From Flavobacterium sp. LC2016-12 (lineage in GTDB: Bacteria > Bacteroidota > Bacteroidia > Flavobacteriales > Flavobacteriaceae), in assembly GCF_015351595.1 (NCBI RefSeq), contig NZ_JADKPT010000003.1:124001-188000 (forward strand): a stretch of DNA of 64,000 nucleotides. The letters are read 5' to 3'. Position numbers and translations under genes: made by a program. The notes under the pieces are model-generated. The model did not search any database and was not told the DNA's origin. It worked only from the letters and a program-made list of their open reading frames with translations. Below are positions 19,109 to 28,107 of the stretch, piece after piece (within the stretch, counting starts at the first letter, position 1; each line of letters opens with the position of its first letter).

Positions 19109-19858
19109 TTAAATTATTCCCTGAATAATACAATTCTTTATCAGTTCAGCAGTATTTTTAGAACCAGATTTAGCAAGTATATTATTGCGATGTGTTTTTA
19201 CTGTCAATGGACTGATGAAAAGTTTCTCGGCTATTTCAGTATTGTTTAAGCCATTCCCTATCTCTTTAATAATATCAACTTCTCTTTTAGAAAATTCAAA
19301 TCCTTTAACATCTAAATCAAGGCTCAAATTCATAAAAGATGGTTCGCCATTAAGTCCAATAAGTGAAATTTTATAGGTATTAAAAGAGCTTAAATGGTCT
19401 ATGCGTGTATGAATATTTAATGATTTACCGTATCCACCGTTATCATCCATTGTCAGCATTAGCGCCTGATGATTAAACAATACATAATCACCATTTTCTA
19501 TTCGGCATCTGTGACTGTAACTTATTTTGTAGCTTAATAGTTTTTCGCGCCCAATATTTTCATAAAAAAAATTTGTCAAAAAGGCTTCTGCTTTTACTAC
19601 AAACTCAATATCCTCCGGATGAATTGCGCCCAAAACATCATTAAAAGTTAAGGTTTCGGGGCTAAATCCATGCATTTCGTAGAGAGATTGGCTGATATGT
19701 GAAAGCGACATATCAAAAAAATCTATTATATAAAAAGAAAATGGGCCTGTGCTAATAATCGAATTCGTAAGCTCATCAAAAGAGATTTGATGAGAAGTTG
19801 TTTTGACAGTCCTATTTGACTCCCAAACATTATGAAGATTTTGTATTTCCGGCAGCAT
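19109..19858 (-). CDS. LuxR-family transcriptional regulator with PAS-like sensor domain
   Basis: 249 aa from the ATG at 19858; three further in-frame codons lead to a TTG start, less likely in this group. Residues about 35-150 look like a PAS fold (FYIIDFFDMSLSHISQSLYEMHGFSPETL, then IHPEDIEFVVKAEAF). The C-terminal LuxR helix-turn-helix is at about 187-246 (FSKREVDIIKEIGNGLNNTE, LFISPLTVKTHRNNILAKSG). No kinase or phosphoacceptor pattern is seen. It probably binds a ligand through the PAS domain and controls nearby or distant genes; the target is unknown. Confidence 0.87.
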   Translation of the reverse strand: MLPEIQNLHNVWESNRTVKTTSHQISFDELTNSIISTGPFSFYIIDFFDMSLSHISQSLYEMHGFSPETLTFNDVLGAIHPEDIEFVVKAEAFLTNFFYENIGREKLLSYKISYSHRCRIENGDYVLFNHQALMLTMDDNGGYGKSLNIHTRIDHLSSFNTYKISLIGLNGEPSFMNLSLDLDVKGFEFSKREVDIIKEIGNGLNNTEIAEKLFISPLTVKTHRNNILAKSGSKNTAELIKNCIIQGII

Positions 19859-19994
19859 AATAAACAAGTAATTTTATTAAACGTTTGTTAAAGCAAATTA
19901 ACATAAAAAAACGTTTAAATCAAATTAATTGAATAGTAAGTGATTAGAAGCATTACTTCTAACATCGTTTGTTGTTTCGGTTACATCAAACTGT

Positions 19995-20078
19995 TTAATC
20001 CCTGCTCTTATAGAATTCTCTTATACTGACAGCAAGCATTAAAGCTAAAAACAAATAAAGTATAATTCTGATCATCAT
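19995..20078 (-). CDS. Possible 27-aa membrane microprotein
   Basis: The frame starts with two consecutive ATGs (complement of 20073-20078) and ends with TAA at 19995-19997. The peptide MMIRIILYLFLALMLAVSIR, then EFYKSRD, is one hydrophobic helix with charged ends, the shape of many bacterial membrane microproteins. It is too short to prove by composition alone, and no promoter box stands clearly upstream. Confidence 0.35.
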   Translation of the reverse strand: MMIRIILYLFLALMLAVSIREFYKSRD

Positions 20079-20237
20079 TTTCGTGTAGTATTAAATTTCT
20101 AAAATGCCTTTATAAATTATCCAAAACCTCTGATACACTGCCATTTTTTAATACCTATTGTACACAACAAACTTACTTCATATACAAACCATTTGAAATA
20201 CACCAAAAGGAGTATATTAAACGCATCATCTTACTAT

Positions 20238-20285
20238 AAAAAAGCAAAAAAGCATTCCAATCGAAATGCTTTTTTGCTTTTTTTA
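20238..20285 (-). terminator. Terminator of the aldehyde dehydrogenase gene
   Basis: A long stem AAAAAAGCAAAAAAGCATT / AATGCTTTTTTGCTTTTTT around a short loop, flanked by A and T runs on both sides. It sits 39 bp after the stop at 20324 and could also work from the other strand. Confidence 0.85.
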
Positions 20286-20323
20286 TGAAATAAAAACACA
20301 CCACACCTTGCACGTTAAGTGCT

Positions 20324-21718
20324 TTACAATGATTTACTTTTAAAAACAGTTAATTTTTCTCTTGTCATTTCATTTATAGTGTACGAAATACCACCAATTC
20401 CCAAACCTGAAGAATCTCTACCGCCAAACGGCATCCAGTCTACTCTAAAGGCGGTATTATCATTAATCATGACAGCAGTTGCATTTAGTTTTTTGGCAGT
20501 GTCCAGAGCACTATCAATATTCTTTGTGAAAACAGCGGCCTGAAAATGCACATCTAATGCGTTTGCTTTTTTTATTGCTTCTTCCCTATCTGTAAATGGA
20601 TAAACACAAACAACAGGACCGAAAATTTCGTTAGTTGATACTTTAGAATCTTCTGAAGGATTAAACAAAATTGTCGGCTGAAAACAAGTATCCGAAATTC
20701 TTTTTCCTCCAGCAATCACTTTAGCACCTTCCTCAATAGCTTCGTTAACCCATTCTTCAACACGGTTAACTTCCTTTGTTGTAATAAGCGAACCTACATC
20801 TGTTTCTTTATCAAATGGATTTCCAACAATTAATTTACTGGTTGCTTCAGAAAACTGTTCAAGAAAACGGTCACAAATTTCCTGATTCACATAAATTTTC
20901 TGAACTGAAACACATACCTGTCCTGCGTGATAAAATCCTCCTTTTACCAAATCTGGAATCATTTCGCTAAAATCGGCATCACGCTCTACAATTACGGGTG
21001 CTGCTCCGCCGTGTTCTAATGCACATCTCGTTCCTGGAGACAGTTTACTTTTTAAATACCAGCCAACCTTTGCTGAACCAATAAAAGAGAAAAAATGAAC
21101 TCTCGAATCTGTAACCAGTAGTTCTGCCGTTTCATTGTCGCACAAAACTACTTGCAGCCACCCATCTGGCAAACCGGCTTCTTTTAAAATAGCCGCCAAT
21201 GCTATACCTGATAATGGCGTATTACTTGATGGTTTAAAAACAACAGGACAACCTGCCGCAACAGCAGTAGCAATTTGATGAACTGCTAAATTTAGTGGGT
21301 GATTAAATGCACTCACGGCAACCACAACTCCAATAGGTTCTTTCGAAGTAAAAGCAATTCTGTTTAAAGAAGCTTCAGTAAGTCCCATCGGAATCTGTTC
21401 TCCTTTTATTTGTGATACATGTTCAGCTGCTAATTTTACTCCTTTGATGGCTCTAAGTATTTCTGCTTTTGAATCCTTATAAGGCTTTCCTCCTTCGCTG
21501 ATAGCCAAATGTATCAACTCTTCACTTCTGTCATTCATTATTGAAGCGGCCTTTTCTAATATCTCAATTCTTTTAAAAGCCGGAATCCAATTAGATTGAT
21601 CATCAAATAAGTTCTGAGCGGTTTCCAGTATAATATCAATATCATTTTTAGTGATCAACGGTAACTCTTTTACAAAACTTTGATCGTATGGGAATATTAT
21701 TTTTGTGGTGTTTTCCAT
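20324..21718 (-). CDS. NAD(P)-dependent aldehyde dehydrogenase
   Basis: 464 aa cytoplasmic enzyme oxidising an aldehyde to the acid. The catalytic set is complete: N139 in VSAFNHPLN, cofactor motif VVFKPSSNTPLSG (159-171), E235 in EHGGAAPVIV and the nucleophile C269 in HAGQVCVSVQ. The EHGGAA form and the FNHPLN motif are typical of lactaldehyde or phosphonoacetaldehyde-like branches, but the substrate is not fixed by this. It is last in a set with a monooxygenase-like and a DJ-1-like gene next to a Crp/Fnr regulator, all fitting reactive-aldehyde or redox handling (inference). Confidence 0.9.
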   Translation of the reverse strand: MENTTKIIFPYDQSFVKELPLITKNDIDIILETAQNLFDDQSNWIPAFKRIEILEKAASIMNDRSEELIHLAISEGGKPYKDSKAEILRAIKGVKLAAEHVSQIKGEQIPMGLTEASLNRIAFTSKEPIGVVVAVSAFNHPLNLAVHQIATAVAAGCPVVFKPSSNTPLSGIALAAILKEAGLPDGWLQVVLCDNETAELLVTDSRVHFFSFIGSAKVGWYLKSKLSPGTRCALEHGGAAPVIVERDADFSEMIPDLVKGGFYHAGQVCVSVQKIYVNQEICDRFLEQFSEATSKLIVGNPFDKETDVGSLITTKEVNRVEEWVNEAIEEGAKVIAGGKRISDTCFQPTILFNPSEDSKVSTNEIFGPVVCVYPFTDREEAIKKANALDVHFQAAVFTKNIDSALDTAKKLNATAVMINDNTAFRVDWMPFGGRDSSGLGIGGISYTINEMTREKLTVFKSKSL

Positions 21719-21827
21719 AATTATTTTTTTAGGACATGAAATTTACTATTTGAAGCAATTTCATGATATGTACTTTAAATTTAATCAAATTATCACTGAT
21801 TACCATGGCTAAAACCACAATTTGAAG

Positions 21828-22133
21828 TTAATATTCTAGAGGAGTGGCTAAAACAATTTCCCGGTTATCCAATAATGGAACAATTTTTCCCAAGACCAAA
21901 TCTTGAAAATAGGAAGAATTTCTATGTTCTGCAACAGCCGCTTCATTACTATATCCTTCAAATAAAATTATTGTATTCAAATCTGAATTACTTTGATGAA
22001 TTTTATAAAACAAGTTACCTTCTTCTTTAATACTTTCCTGATGTACAGTTTTTAGCAACTGTAAAACATTTTCAATCTGACCTTCTTTTACTTTCCATGT
22101 AGCAAAAACATGAATTGGATTTTGATTTTCCAT
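21828..22133 (-). CDS. Antibiotic-biosynthesis-monooxygenase (ABM) domain protein
   Basis: 101 aa, one ferredoxin-like ABM domain. Visible features are HVFATWKVKEGQIENVLQLL at the start, NLFYKIHQSNSDLNTIILFEGYSNEAAV in the middle and the HRNSSYFQDL helix. Relatives act as quinol monooxygenases or heme-degrading dimers; the heme ligand cannot be judged here. It lies between the DJ-1-like and aldehyde dehydrogenase genes on the same strand, with about 110 bp on each side. Confidence 0.85.
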   Translation of the reverse strand: MENQNPIHVFATWKVKEGQIENVLQLLKTVHQESIKEEGNLFYKIHQSNSDLNTIILFEGYSNEAAVAEHRNSSYFQDLVLGKIVPLLDNREIVLATPLEY

Positions 22134-22199
22134 TTTGATTTATTTTTAAATTTTTAAATTTTCAATTATTAAGGAGAATTATGCAGTAATAAAATTATA

Positions 22200-22226
22200 T
22201 TGACCTTCTTTTTTTTAGAAGGTCAA
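22200..22226 (-). terminator. Hairpin after the DJ-1-like gene
   Basis: A perfect 10-bp inverted repeat TTGACCTTCT / AGAAGGTCAA with a 7-nt loop lies 14 bp after the stop at 22240. No T run follows on the minus strand, so it may be a processing or stability hairpin instead of a full terminator. Confidence 0.5.
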
Positions 22227-22239
22227 CACAATTGCATCA

Positions 22240-23031
22240 TTACTTTTTAGAAGATTCTAAAATAACAATCATTTTTTCGGCTACTCCTTTTGCAGAAGCA
22301 GGATTTTGTCCCGTAACCAAATTACCATCAGCAATGCTGTGCGCTGACCATACCGCAGCTGCATGAAACTTTGCTCCTTGTTTTGTTAGTGCAGTTTCTA
22401 GTAAGAATGGAACATCCGCAATAGCGTAACCTCTTTCCTCTTCATCTGTAAATGATGTTATGTTTTTCCCATTTACAAGATAAGTTCCATTGCTTAATTT
22501 TACATTTAATAAAGATACCGGACCGTGACAGACAGCCCCTACAACAGCATTACGTTCGTAGGTTTCTTTAATTACTTTTTTTAGCAGTTCGTTTTCCGGC
22601 ATATCAACCATTGGAGCTAATCCGCCCGGAACAAAAACGGCATCGTATTGACTAACCTCAACATTGGATAGTTTAACTGCTTTTTGCATAGCTTCCCAGC
22701 CCTTTCCTGTTAGAAAAGCAAGGTTATCAGAATCATTTGCCAAATTTAGAGCATCTAAATAAGGAGTGTCCCCAGTTAAACTGGCAAAGTCTATTTGATA
22801 ATTTGCTCGTTCAAATTCGGCATAAGGGTGCGCTACTTCAGGAAGAAAAGTTCCTGTTCTTCTGTTATTTGGTCCAATTGCATTGGCATTAGATACAATA
22901 ATTAAAATTTTCTTTTTCATTGTGGATTCATTTTTAAGATTTGTTTGTTGTTTTACTGTTGTGTTTTCTTTCTTAGTTTGTGCATTAGAAGCAAAAACAA
23001 TTGCTAGGGTTAAAATCATAAGTCTTTTCAT
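22240..23031 (-). CDS. DJ-1/PfpI-family protein with N-terminal signal peptide
   Basis: 263 aa. Residues 1-18 form a signal peptide (MKRLMILTLAIVFASNAQ), so the protein is exported, which is unusual for this mainly cytoplasmic family. The Class I glutamine amidotransferase-like fold follows. The nucleophile elbow is C168 in GAVCHGP with H169 behind it, and the conserved acidic residue is probably E65 in LPEVAHPY. The layout resembles Hsp31-like glyoxalase/chaperone members. The gene is next to a Crp/Fnr regulator and a TGTGA-N6-TCACA palindrome. An internal ATG at codon 38 (MKKKILIIVSN) would give a cytoplasmic form. Confidence 0.87.
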   Translation of the reverse strand: MKRLMILTLAIVFASNAQTKKENTTVKQQTNLKNESTMKKKILIIVSNANAIGPNNRRTGTFLPEVAHPYAEFERANYQIDFASLTGDTPYLDALNLANDSDNLAFLTGKGWEAMQKAVKLSNVEVSQYDAVFVPGGLAPMVDMPENELLKKVIKETYERNAVVGAVCHGPVSLLNVKLSNGTYLVNGKNITSFTDEEERGYAIADVPFLLETALTKQGAKFHAAAVWSAHSIADGNLVTGQNPASAKGVAEKMIVILESSKK

Positions 23032-23118
23032 TTTTATAAATTTTTGTTGGTTAATGAATTATTTATAGGGCAAATTTATACCAGCTCTCCTCCTCAAAAC
23101 GAGGAGAAAAGTCACAAA

Positions 23119-23144
23119 AAAAGTGTGACGAAAATCACACTTTT
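23119..23144 (-). promoter_or_regulatory. Crp-like operator and/or terminator hairpin
   Basis: AAAAGTGTGA-CGAAAA-TCACACTTTT is a perfect 10-bp inverted repeat with a 6-nt centre. Its core TGTGA-N6-TCACA is exactly the classical Crp/Fnr-family site. It lies 17 bp after the Crp-type gene and 88 bp before the DJ-1-like start. On the minus strand a T run follows the hairpin, so it would also serve as a terminator. An overlapping repeat GTCACA (23111-23116) can pair with TGTGAC (23124-23129) instead. Confidence 0.6.
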
Positions 23145-23160
23145 AGAAGTAATAGCTATG

Positions 23161-23730
23161 TTATTTGTTACTGGAGTAAAGCCTACTGAGGGTTTCGCGG
23201 CTGACTCCGAGATATTCTGCGATATATTTTTTAGGAATCTTTTGCATTAAGCTCGGATAAAGATCTGCAAATTCTTTGTATCGCTGTTGCGGATTACTGG
23301 AAAGTAAGGATATTATTCTTTGCTGAAGGGCTATGAAACCTTTAGTAAGTTTTATTCTAAAAAAATGCTCCATTTTATGGAGCACAGCAGAAAGTTCTTC
23401 CCTGCCTTCAAGTGTTAAGCACAAAACTTCACCAGGTTCCATACATACCACATACAGGTTTGCCTGTTTTTGATTGAAATAGGCAATATAATCAGACATC
23501 CACCAATTTTCAGTAGCAAATTGTACAATATGTTCTTTTCCATCTTCATCCAGATAAAAAACCCTGAAAATACCGCTCATAATAATATATTCATATCTAG
23601 CATCGTCGCCTTGCTGAATAAGATATTGATTCTTCAATACTCTTCTAATTGTAAAAAACGGTTTTATAGACTCAAACTCTTCATCGGTTATTGGGATAAT
23701 TTCTTCAATATGCTTTCTAAGCTTTTCCAT
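23161..23730 (-). CDS. Crp/Fnr-family transcriptional regulator
   Basis: 189 aa. A cyclic-nucleotide-binding-like beta-roll covers about residues 10-125 (IRRVLKNQYLIQQGDDARYEYIIMSG pattern) but lacks the arginine/serine phosphate-binding cassette of true Crp, as is common in Bacteroidota members. The C-terminal winged helix has the recognition helix in IPKKYIAEYLGVSRETLSRLY (about 164-184). It probably controls the DJ-1-like gene and perhaps itself through the palindrome just downstream. A lone TATCTTTG box (complement of 23750-23757) about 20 bp upstream could be its promoter. Confidence 0.88.
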   Translation of the reverse strand: MEKLRKHIEEIIPITDEEFESIKPFFTIRRVLKNQYLIQQGDDARYEYIIMSGIFRVFYLDEDGKEHIVQFATENWWMSDYIAYFNQKQANLYVVCMEPGEVLCLTLEGREELSAVLHKMEHFFRIKLTKGFIALQQRIISLLSSNPQQRYKEFADLYPSLMQKIPKKYIAEYLGVSRETLSRLYSSNK

Positions 23731-23859
23731 AAATATATTTTTACAAAATCAAAGATAAAAGATTTATTGCTGTTTAATAATATCCAGAATCTTTAAAATA
23801 GTTGTTCTTCCAAATTTATCAATACTATTTAAGAGGAACCAGTTCAAATATCCCAAATC

Positions 23860-23897
23860 AAAAAAACCTCCAAAAAGCAAATATTTTTGGAGGTTTG
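23860..23897 (-). terminator. Terminator of the response regulator gene
   Basis: The stem CCTCCAAAAA/TTTTTGGAGG (23867-23876 with 23884-23893) is followed by a T run on the minus strand, 18 bp after the stop at 23915. Confidence 0.87.
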
Positions 23898-23914
23898 AAA
23901 ATTATCTTACACTA

Positions 23915-24343
23915 TTATTTTTTTAAAGAAAACTCATACTCAATAAGTCTGAATTTTTCCTGATCAAGCGGTTTATTTAAAAAACGAAATATGGCAGGAT
24001 CATTTTCTGCCCGTTTAAAATCATCAGGATGTAATGATGTTGTGATCATTAGAATAATGCAGTTACTTTTTATTGTTTCTGAGAGATTAGCATATTCTTC
24101 CAGAAATTCATAACCGTTCATGCCAGGCATATTGATATCTAAGAAAATCAACTGCGGAAGCAAATCAGGAGTAGCTTCTAGTGATCTAATATAAACGAGA
24201 GCTTCAAGAGCAGATTCCTGTAAAATGATTTCTTCTGCAAAATGGTATTTTTCAGCCATTCGTTTTGCAATATAACGGTCTGTTGGATTGTCGTCTATTA
24301 CCAGAATTTTTTTGAAAGATGATTGAGTAGTTTCTTGATTCAT
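23915..24343 (-). CDS. Single-domain response regulator (CheY-like receiver)
   Basis: 142 aa, receiver domain only. Acidic pocket D17/D18 in VIDDNPTD, phosphoacceptor D69 in IFLDINMPGMNGYEF, conserved Thr in MITTSLHPDD (about 101) and K124 in FLNKPLD. There is no output domain, so it must act by protein contact, for example in a phosphorelay. It starts 14 bp after the histidine kinase gene and surely shares its transcript and partner. Confidence 0.92.
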   Translation of the reverse strand: MNQETTQSSFKKILVIDDNPTDRYIAKRMAEKYHFAEEIILQESALEALVYIRSLEATPDLLPQLIFLDINMPGMNGYEFLEEYANLSETIKSNCIILMITTSLHPDDFKRAENDPAIFRFLNKPLDQEKFRLIEYEFSLKK

Positions 24344-24357
24344 TTAAAAATGATTGG

Positions 24358-25644
24358 TTATTTATTTGGTAATTTAATTAAGAAAGTCGTTCCGACGCCT
24401 GTCTGCGATTGAACTTTTATTTCTCCATTGAGTTTATTTACTGCTTCTTTAACAATGTACAATCCTAGTCCTGAACCCACTGATTCGTGAGATACGCGGT
24501 AAAACATGTCAAATATTTTTGAATGTACTTCTTCAGAAACACCGATCCCATTGTCTTCAATAGTAATTCTTGTTTCAGTTTGAGATGTTTCTATTTTAAT
24601 ACGAACAAAAGGATTTGAAACCTTCGTATTTTGGTAACGAATCGCGTTTGAAATAAGATTTCCTAAAATGGTAATTAGTCGATTTTTATCCGAGTAAATA
24701 GAAGTTTCACCTGAGATTTCAATGATAAATTCAATCGGTCTGTTATTATCTCCTATAAACTTTAAATTTTCGGTAATATCACTAAGAAGTTTTGTGAAAT
24801 TAATTTGCTCCATATTCACTTCCATGCGGGAATTTCGCGAGTAATCAAGTATGTCACAAATAAAACCATCCAGTTTTTTGGCGCTTCTGTTCAACATTTT
24901 AAGATGCTCCCGTGTTATCTCTTCAGCAGTATCATCTTTGGCTATTTCAATCAAACCAAGCATCGAATTCAGTGGAGCGCGCAAATCATGAGAAGTACTA
25001 TAAACAAAACGATCAAGTTCATAGTTGGCTGTTTTTAATGCCTGATTTTCTATTTCCCCTTTATTAAAAATTAAGTCTATGTGTGCTTCACTATATTTTT
25101 TAAACTGATAGGCCCATAAACCACAAATTGAAAATATAACACCAGCCAATATCATATGAATGACAAAAGTCTGCAAGGGCATATAATCTAACTGAGAGAA
25201 ATAAACTTCGTCAACACCTCTGTACTGAAAATAACCAAATAATCCATGATGAATTGCTACAACCAACATCAGTGGTATCTGGAGTTTCCAGTTCTGATAC
25301 GTAATAAGTATTGCACTGGCAATAAATGCCATAAAATGCATTTCAAACATTCCATGCATTTGGTAAATAAACTGCGCCATATAAATCCCCAGTACAACAC
25401 TGAGAACATATTGATATAAATTTGATTTAGGCAATGCTATTTTTGTGGAATAATAAGCTATAAGTAATAGTCCTCCCACTCCTACTGCAATTTGCCAGGT
25501 GTCATAATAGAATGCAAGAAGCAATCCGACGACAAAGAAACTGAAAAGAAAATAATTAATTAAGTGATCTGATTTTTGCTTTATTATAAAAAGAAAATCC
25601 TGAATATGCAGGGATTCTTCCAGGTCTTTAATGTCTTGTTTCAT
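24358..25644 (-). CDS. Sensor histidine kinase with histidine-rich six-helix membrane domain
   Basis: 428 aa from the ATG at 25644; the frame is open for 10 more codons to a TTG, which I reject. About six membrane helices lie at residues 30-182. They carry a His-rich pattern (MHGMFEMHFMAF and AIHHGLFGY) like that in some chemoreceptor and GGDEF membrane sensors. The kinase core is complete: H219 in STSHDLRAPLNS, N box (ILGNLISNAIRY), G1 (IEDNGIGVSEE) and G2 (GSGLGLYIVKEA). It sits in the inner membrane and pairs with the receiver gene 14 bp downstream. The signal is unknown; metal or heme held by the histidines is a guess. Confidence 0.9.
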   Translation of the reverse strand: MKQDIKDLEESLHIQDFLFIIKQKSDHLINYFLFSFFVVGLLLAFYYDTWQIAVGVGGLLLIAYYSTKIALPKSNLYQYVLSVVLGIYMAQFIYQMHGMFEMHFMAFIASAILITYQNWKLQIPLMLVVAIHHGLFGYFQYRGVDEVYFSQLDYMPLQTFVIHMILAGVIFSICGLWAYQFKKYSEAHIDLIFNKGEIENQALKTANYELDRFVYSTSHDLRAPLNSMLGLIEIAKDDTAEEITREHLKMLNRSAKKLDGFICDILDYSRNSRMEVNMEQINFTKLLSDITENLKFIGDNNRPIEFIIEISGETSIYSDKNRLITILGNLISNAIRYQNTKVSNPFVRIKIETSQTETRITIEDNGIGVSEEVHSKIFDMFYRVSHESVGSGLGLYIVKEAVNKLNGEIKVQSQTGVGTTFLIKLPNK

Positions 25645-25962
25645 TTTAATTATTGCAATTTGGGATCTTACCAAATTATATAAAAAAATGACAACAACAA
25701 ACTATAATTGAATATATCACACAATTATTCGTAATTTTTCCTGAATTAAACAACAGTTCTAAAAATATTAAGAAGTGTTTAATAAACACCTCCTCTTTCA
25801 GCAATAAGGTTATTGTATTCTTAAAAAATTATCATAAAATTAAAAACAGGAATCCCTTGTTTATTTTACATTACATAAGTTTAAAAAAAAATAACATAAA
25901 AAAAATTACCTATTGTTATCTTTTATGGTCAGTGAATACATTAAACAAAAAAAATACAACTT

Positions 25963-28107
25963 CTAGTTTAAGATAGCATTAATCAAAGAGTTTTGTTCTT
26001 CGTTTGTCAATACGTGAGGCACAAACAAATCTTTTTCTGTTGTCCATTTTCTTTCCATTTCGAAGTAATTAGAGGGAGTTATTGTTTGACTTTTGAGATG
26101 TCCTAATTGTTCTTTTTCAAACAGCTTCCATCGGTCCAAATACAAAGATCCTAAAATCCCACCCCATTCTTTAAAAGCATAATCGTGCAGATTTGTAGTA
26201 GGATCATAGGGGCCCCAAATCGTAATTTGTTCTTTTGCATTGCGCAATGCCAACTCTTTATCTTGTGGTGTAGTTCCAAAATCAGTTGCTTGTTTTAGCC
26301 AGGTATGGAGTGAAAAGTGCGGGTTACAATTTAATAAATCATTCTGCTGAACAATCATCTTTTGAAACTGTTTTGAAGCGGTTTCAAAAGCAACAGCATC
26401 TTTCTTATTAATAGCATCAATCATGTTTTGATAGATTATGTCGCCCTTATTTGCATTAACCTGTCTTACTAAATCAATTTTATCGACCTGGTAAGTTTCG
26501 CTTTCCTCAAATTCTTTTGAAGCGGCTACAAAAAGTTTAACGGCATCAGCGAATTTTGCTACATCGTAGTTTCTTTTTCTCGTTCCCCATGAAGATATAC
26601 TTTGTACATTTACACCAGGTCTCGCACAAAAAATGGATTCTGAACCACCTTCCTGATTAATTGAGGGACTACTATATATGGTTTCAAGAAATCCTTGCCA
26701 GGCAGCTAGAATTGTATCATTACTTTTTCCGTAGCGATATTTAACATAATTTTTGATCCATTCTTTAGTATCGACTTTCTCTTTATGCCAACCCAATTCT
26801 AACATAAAATCAATAGCCACTGAGTTATTGTGAATTCCCTCAGGAATAATCCCAATACCGCTTAAAAAAGTATTATAAGAACCTGTTTTTGCACGATATA
26901 CCTCATCTGCAAATCGTTGCATTTTACCGTATAAACTTACTTTGTCTCCAAAATTACTCACATTACACCAAATAAATGGAGTTCCATCATAAGCTTTACG
27001 CGTTTCCCAATTCGCAGTATTTTCACCAAACAATTCAATAATTAAAGTTTTTGATTTATCTAAGCCGGCTAGTAACTTCGTTGAGGGATTCTCCTGCCAT
27101 CCCTGAAGTATCCATGTACTGGAAGGAAAAGAAAGCTGCATTTGTTTTTGAATTTCCCTAGCGCAAACTGTAAGATCAGCGCCTTTTGAATTTCCTCCTT
27201 CATGAAAAGGATCACCTCCAAAAAAATGAAGATCACTGCCGTATAATTTTTTCATTTCTGAGTAATAAATACCGGAGATTTTCTCAAAGTAAGGATCTGT
27301 AGGTAGTAAAAAATCAGGTCTGGTAAAACCGCCTGCCCACTTTCCCTGATCGATGATGTTTACTTTTTCTTTATTTTTTAATGATGTCGGCACCATTCCA
27401 TAAAACCCTTGCATTACTGGCTGAATGTCGAGCTCCTTCATACGCTTTAAAATCTTTTTTTCTAATAAAGCCTGTTGATCAATCATATTTTGAGAAACCG
27501 GTCCACCCCAGCCTTCCATATTGCCCATAAGCCACCATGCGCTAAATGCCGGGCCCGGAATAAAATCAAAAATTTCTTTTTGAGTAAAACCAAGGCGCGC
27601 CATCGTATTTTGCCAAACGGCTTCGACCCCTACAGGAGCCAACATTAAATTCACACCATTTAAGGCCATCCAGTCCAATTCGCGTTCCCAGTCTTTCCAG
27701 GTATAAAAGCTCATCGTATAATTGATCGTGCAATAATTTAAGGCATAGCGAAAACGATACGGAGAAACAATTCTAATTTTTTTATCAACTATCGGTATCT
27801 TTTTTAGAGGTTCCATATTATCTCCCATATGAGAGATATTGCGATAACAGTAATATTTTAAATACCAATTTAAAGCAGCTGAAGCCGAATTTGCATCAGT
27901 TGCAGCAATATATATAAGCCCATTTTTTGAAGATAATTCAAATACATCTTTTCCTTCTTCTTTTGGTATCTGTGAAAAATTTAATTTACCGACAAGCCAT
28001 GGAATGCGCCTGTCTGCTAATTCTTTTACTGTCTTGAAAGATTGTGCTTTTAAAGAAAAACCAAATACGATGCAGATAAGTACTAGTACTAATTTTTTAA
28101 CTTTCAT
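25963..28107 (-). CDS. GH89 alpha-N-acetylglucosaminidase
   Basis: 714 aa with an N-terminal signal peptide (to about residue 21), so exported. NAGLU-type features: an N-terminal alpha/beta domain (25-105), then the TIM barrel with WMALNGVNLMLAPVGVEAVW (146-165), GGDPFHEGGN (E303, the family acid/base position) and GIIPEGIHNN (E423, the nucleophile position), and a helical C-terminal domain. GH89 enzymes remove terminal alpha-GlcNAc, as on gastric mucin or heparan-type chains. The gene stands alone between a kinase pair and a divergent surface-protein operon. It fits the host-glycan theme of the right half of the window. Confidence 0.92.
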   Translation of the reverse strand: MKVKKLVLVLICIVFGFSLKAQSFKTVKELADRRIPWLVGKLNFSQIPKEEGKDVFELSSKNGLIYIAATDANSASAALNWYLKYYCYRNISHMGDNMEPLKKIPIVDKKIRIVSPYRFRYALNYCTINYTMSFYTWKDWERELDWMALNGVNLMLAPVGVEAVWQNTMARLGFTQKEIFDFIPGPAFSAWWLMGNMEGWGGPVSQNMIDQQALLEKKILKRMKELDIQPVMQGFYGMVPTSLKNKEKVNIIDQGKWAGGFTRPDFLLPTDPYFEKISGIYYSEMKKLYGSDLHFFGGDPFHEGGNSKGADLTVCAREIQKQMQLSFPSSTWILQGWQENPSTKLLAGLDKSKTLIIELFGENTANWETRKAYDGTPFIWCNVSNFGDKVSLYGKMQRFADEVYRAKTGSYNTFLSGIGIIPEGIHNNSVAIDFMLELGWHKEKVDTKEWIKNYVKYRYGKSNDTILAAWQGFLETIYSSPSINQEGGSESIFCARPGVNVQSISSWGTRKRNYDVAKFADAVKLFVAASKEFEESETYQVDKIDLVRQVNANKGDIIYQNMIDAINKKDAVAFETASKQFQKMIVQQNDLLNCNPHFSLHTWLKQATDFGTTPQDKELALRNAKEQITIWGPYDPTTNLHDYAFKEWGGILGSLYLDRWKLFEKEQLGHLKSQTITPSNYFEMERKWTTEKDLFVPHVLTNEEQNSLINAILN

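Larger units (their letters stand above)
19868..20323. other. Gap between LuxR-type and aldehyde dehydrogenase genes
   Basis: About 455 bp. It contains a possible 27-aa gene (19995-20078) and the terminator at 20238-20285. The rest is AT-rich with no clear signal. Confidence 0.5.

Noticed and set aside
25775..25789. GTGTTTAATAAACAC palindrome as terminator of the GH89 gene
   Set aside because: It is about 175 bp after the stop codon, has a short AT-rich stem and no T run, so chance is likely in this AT-rich gap.
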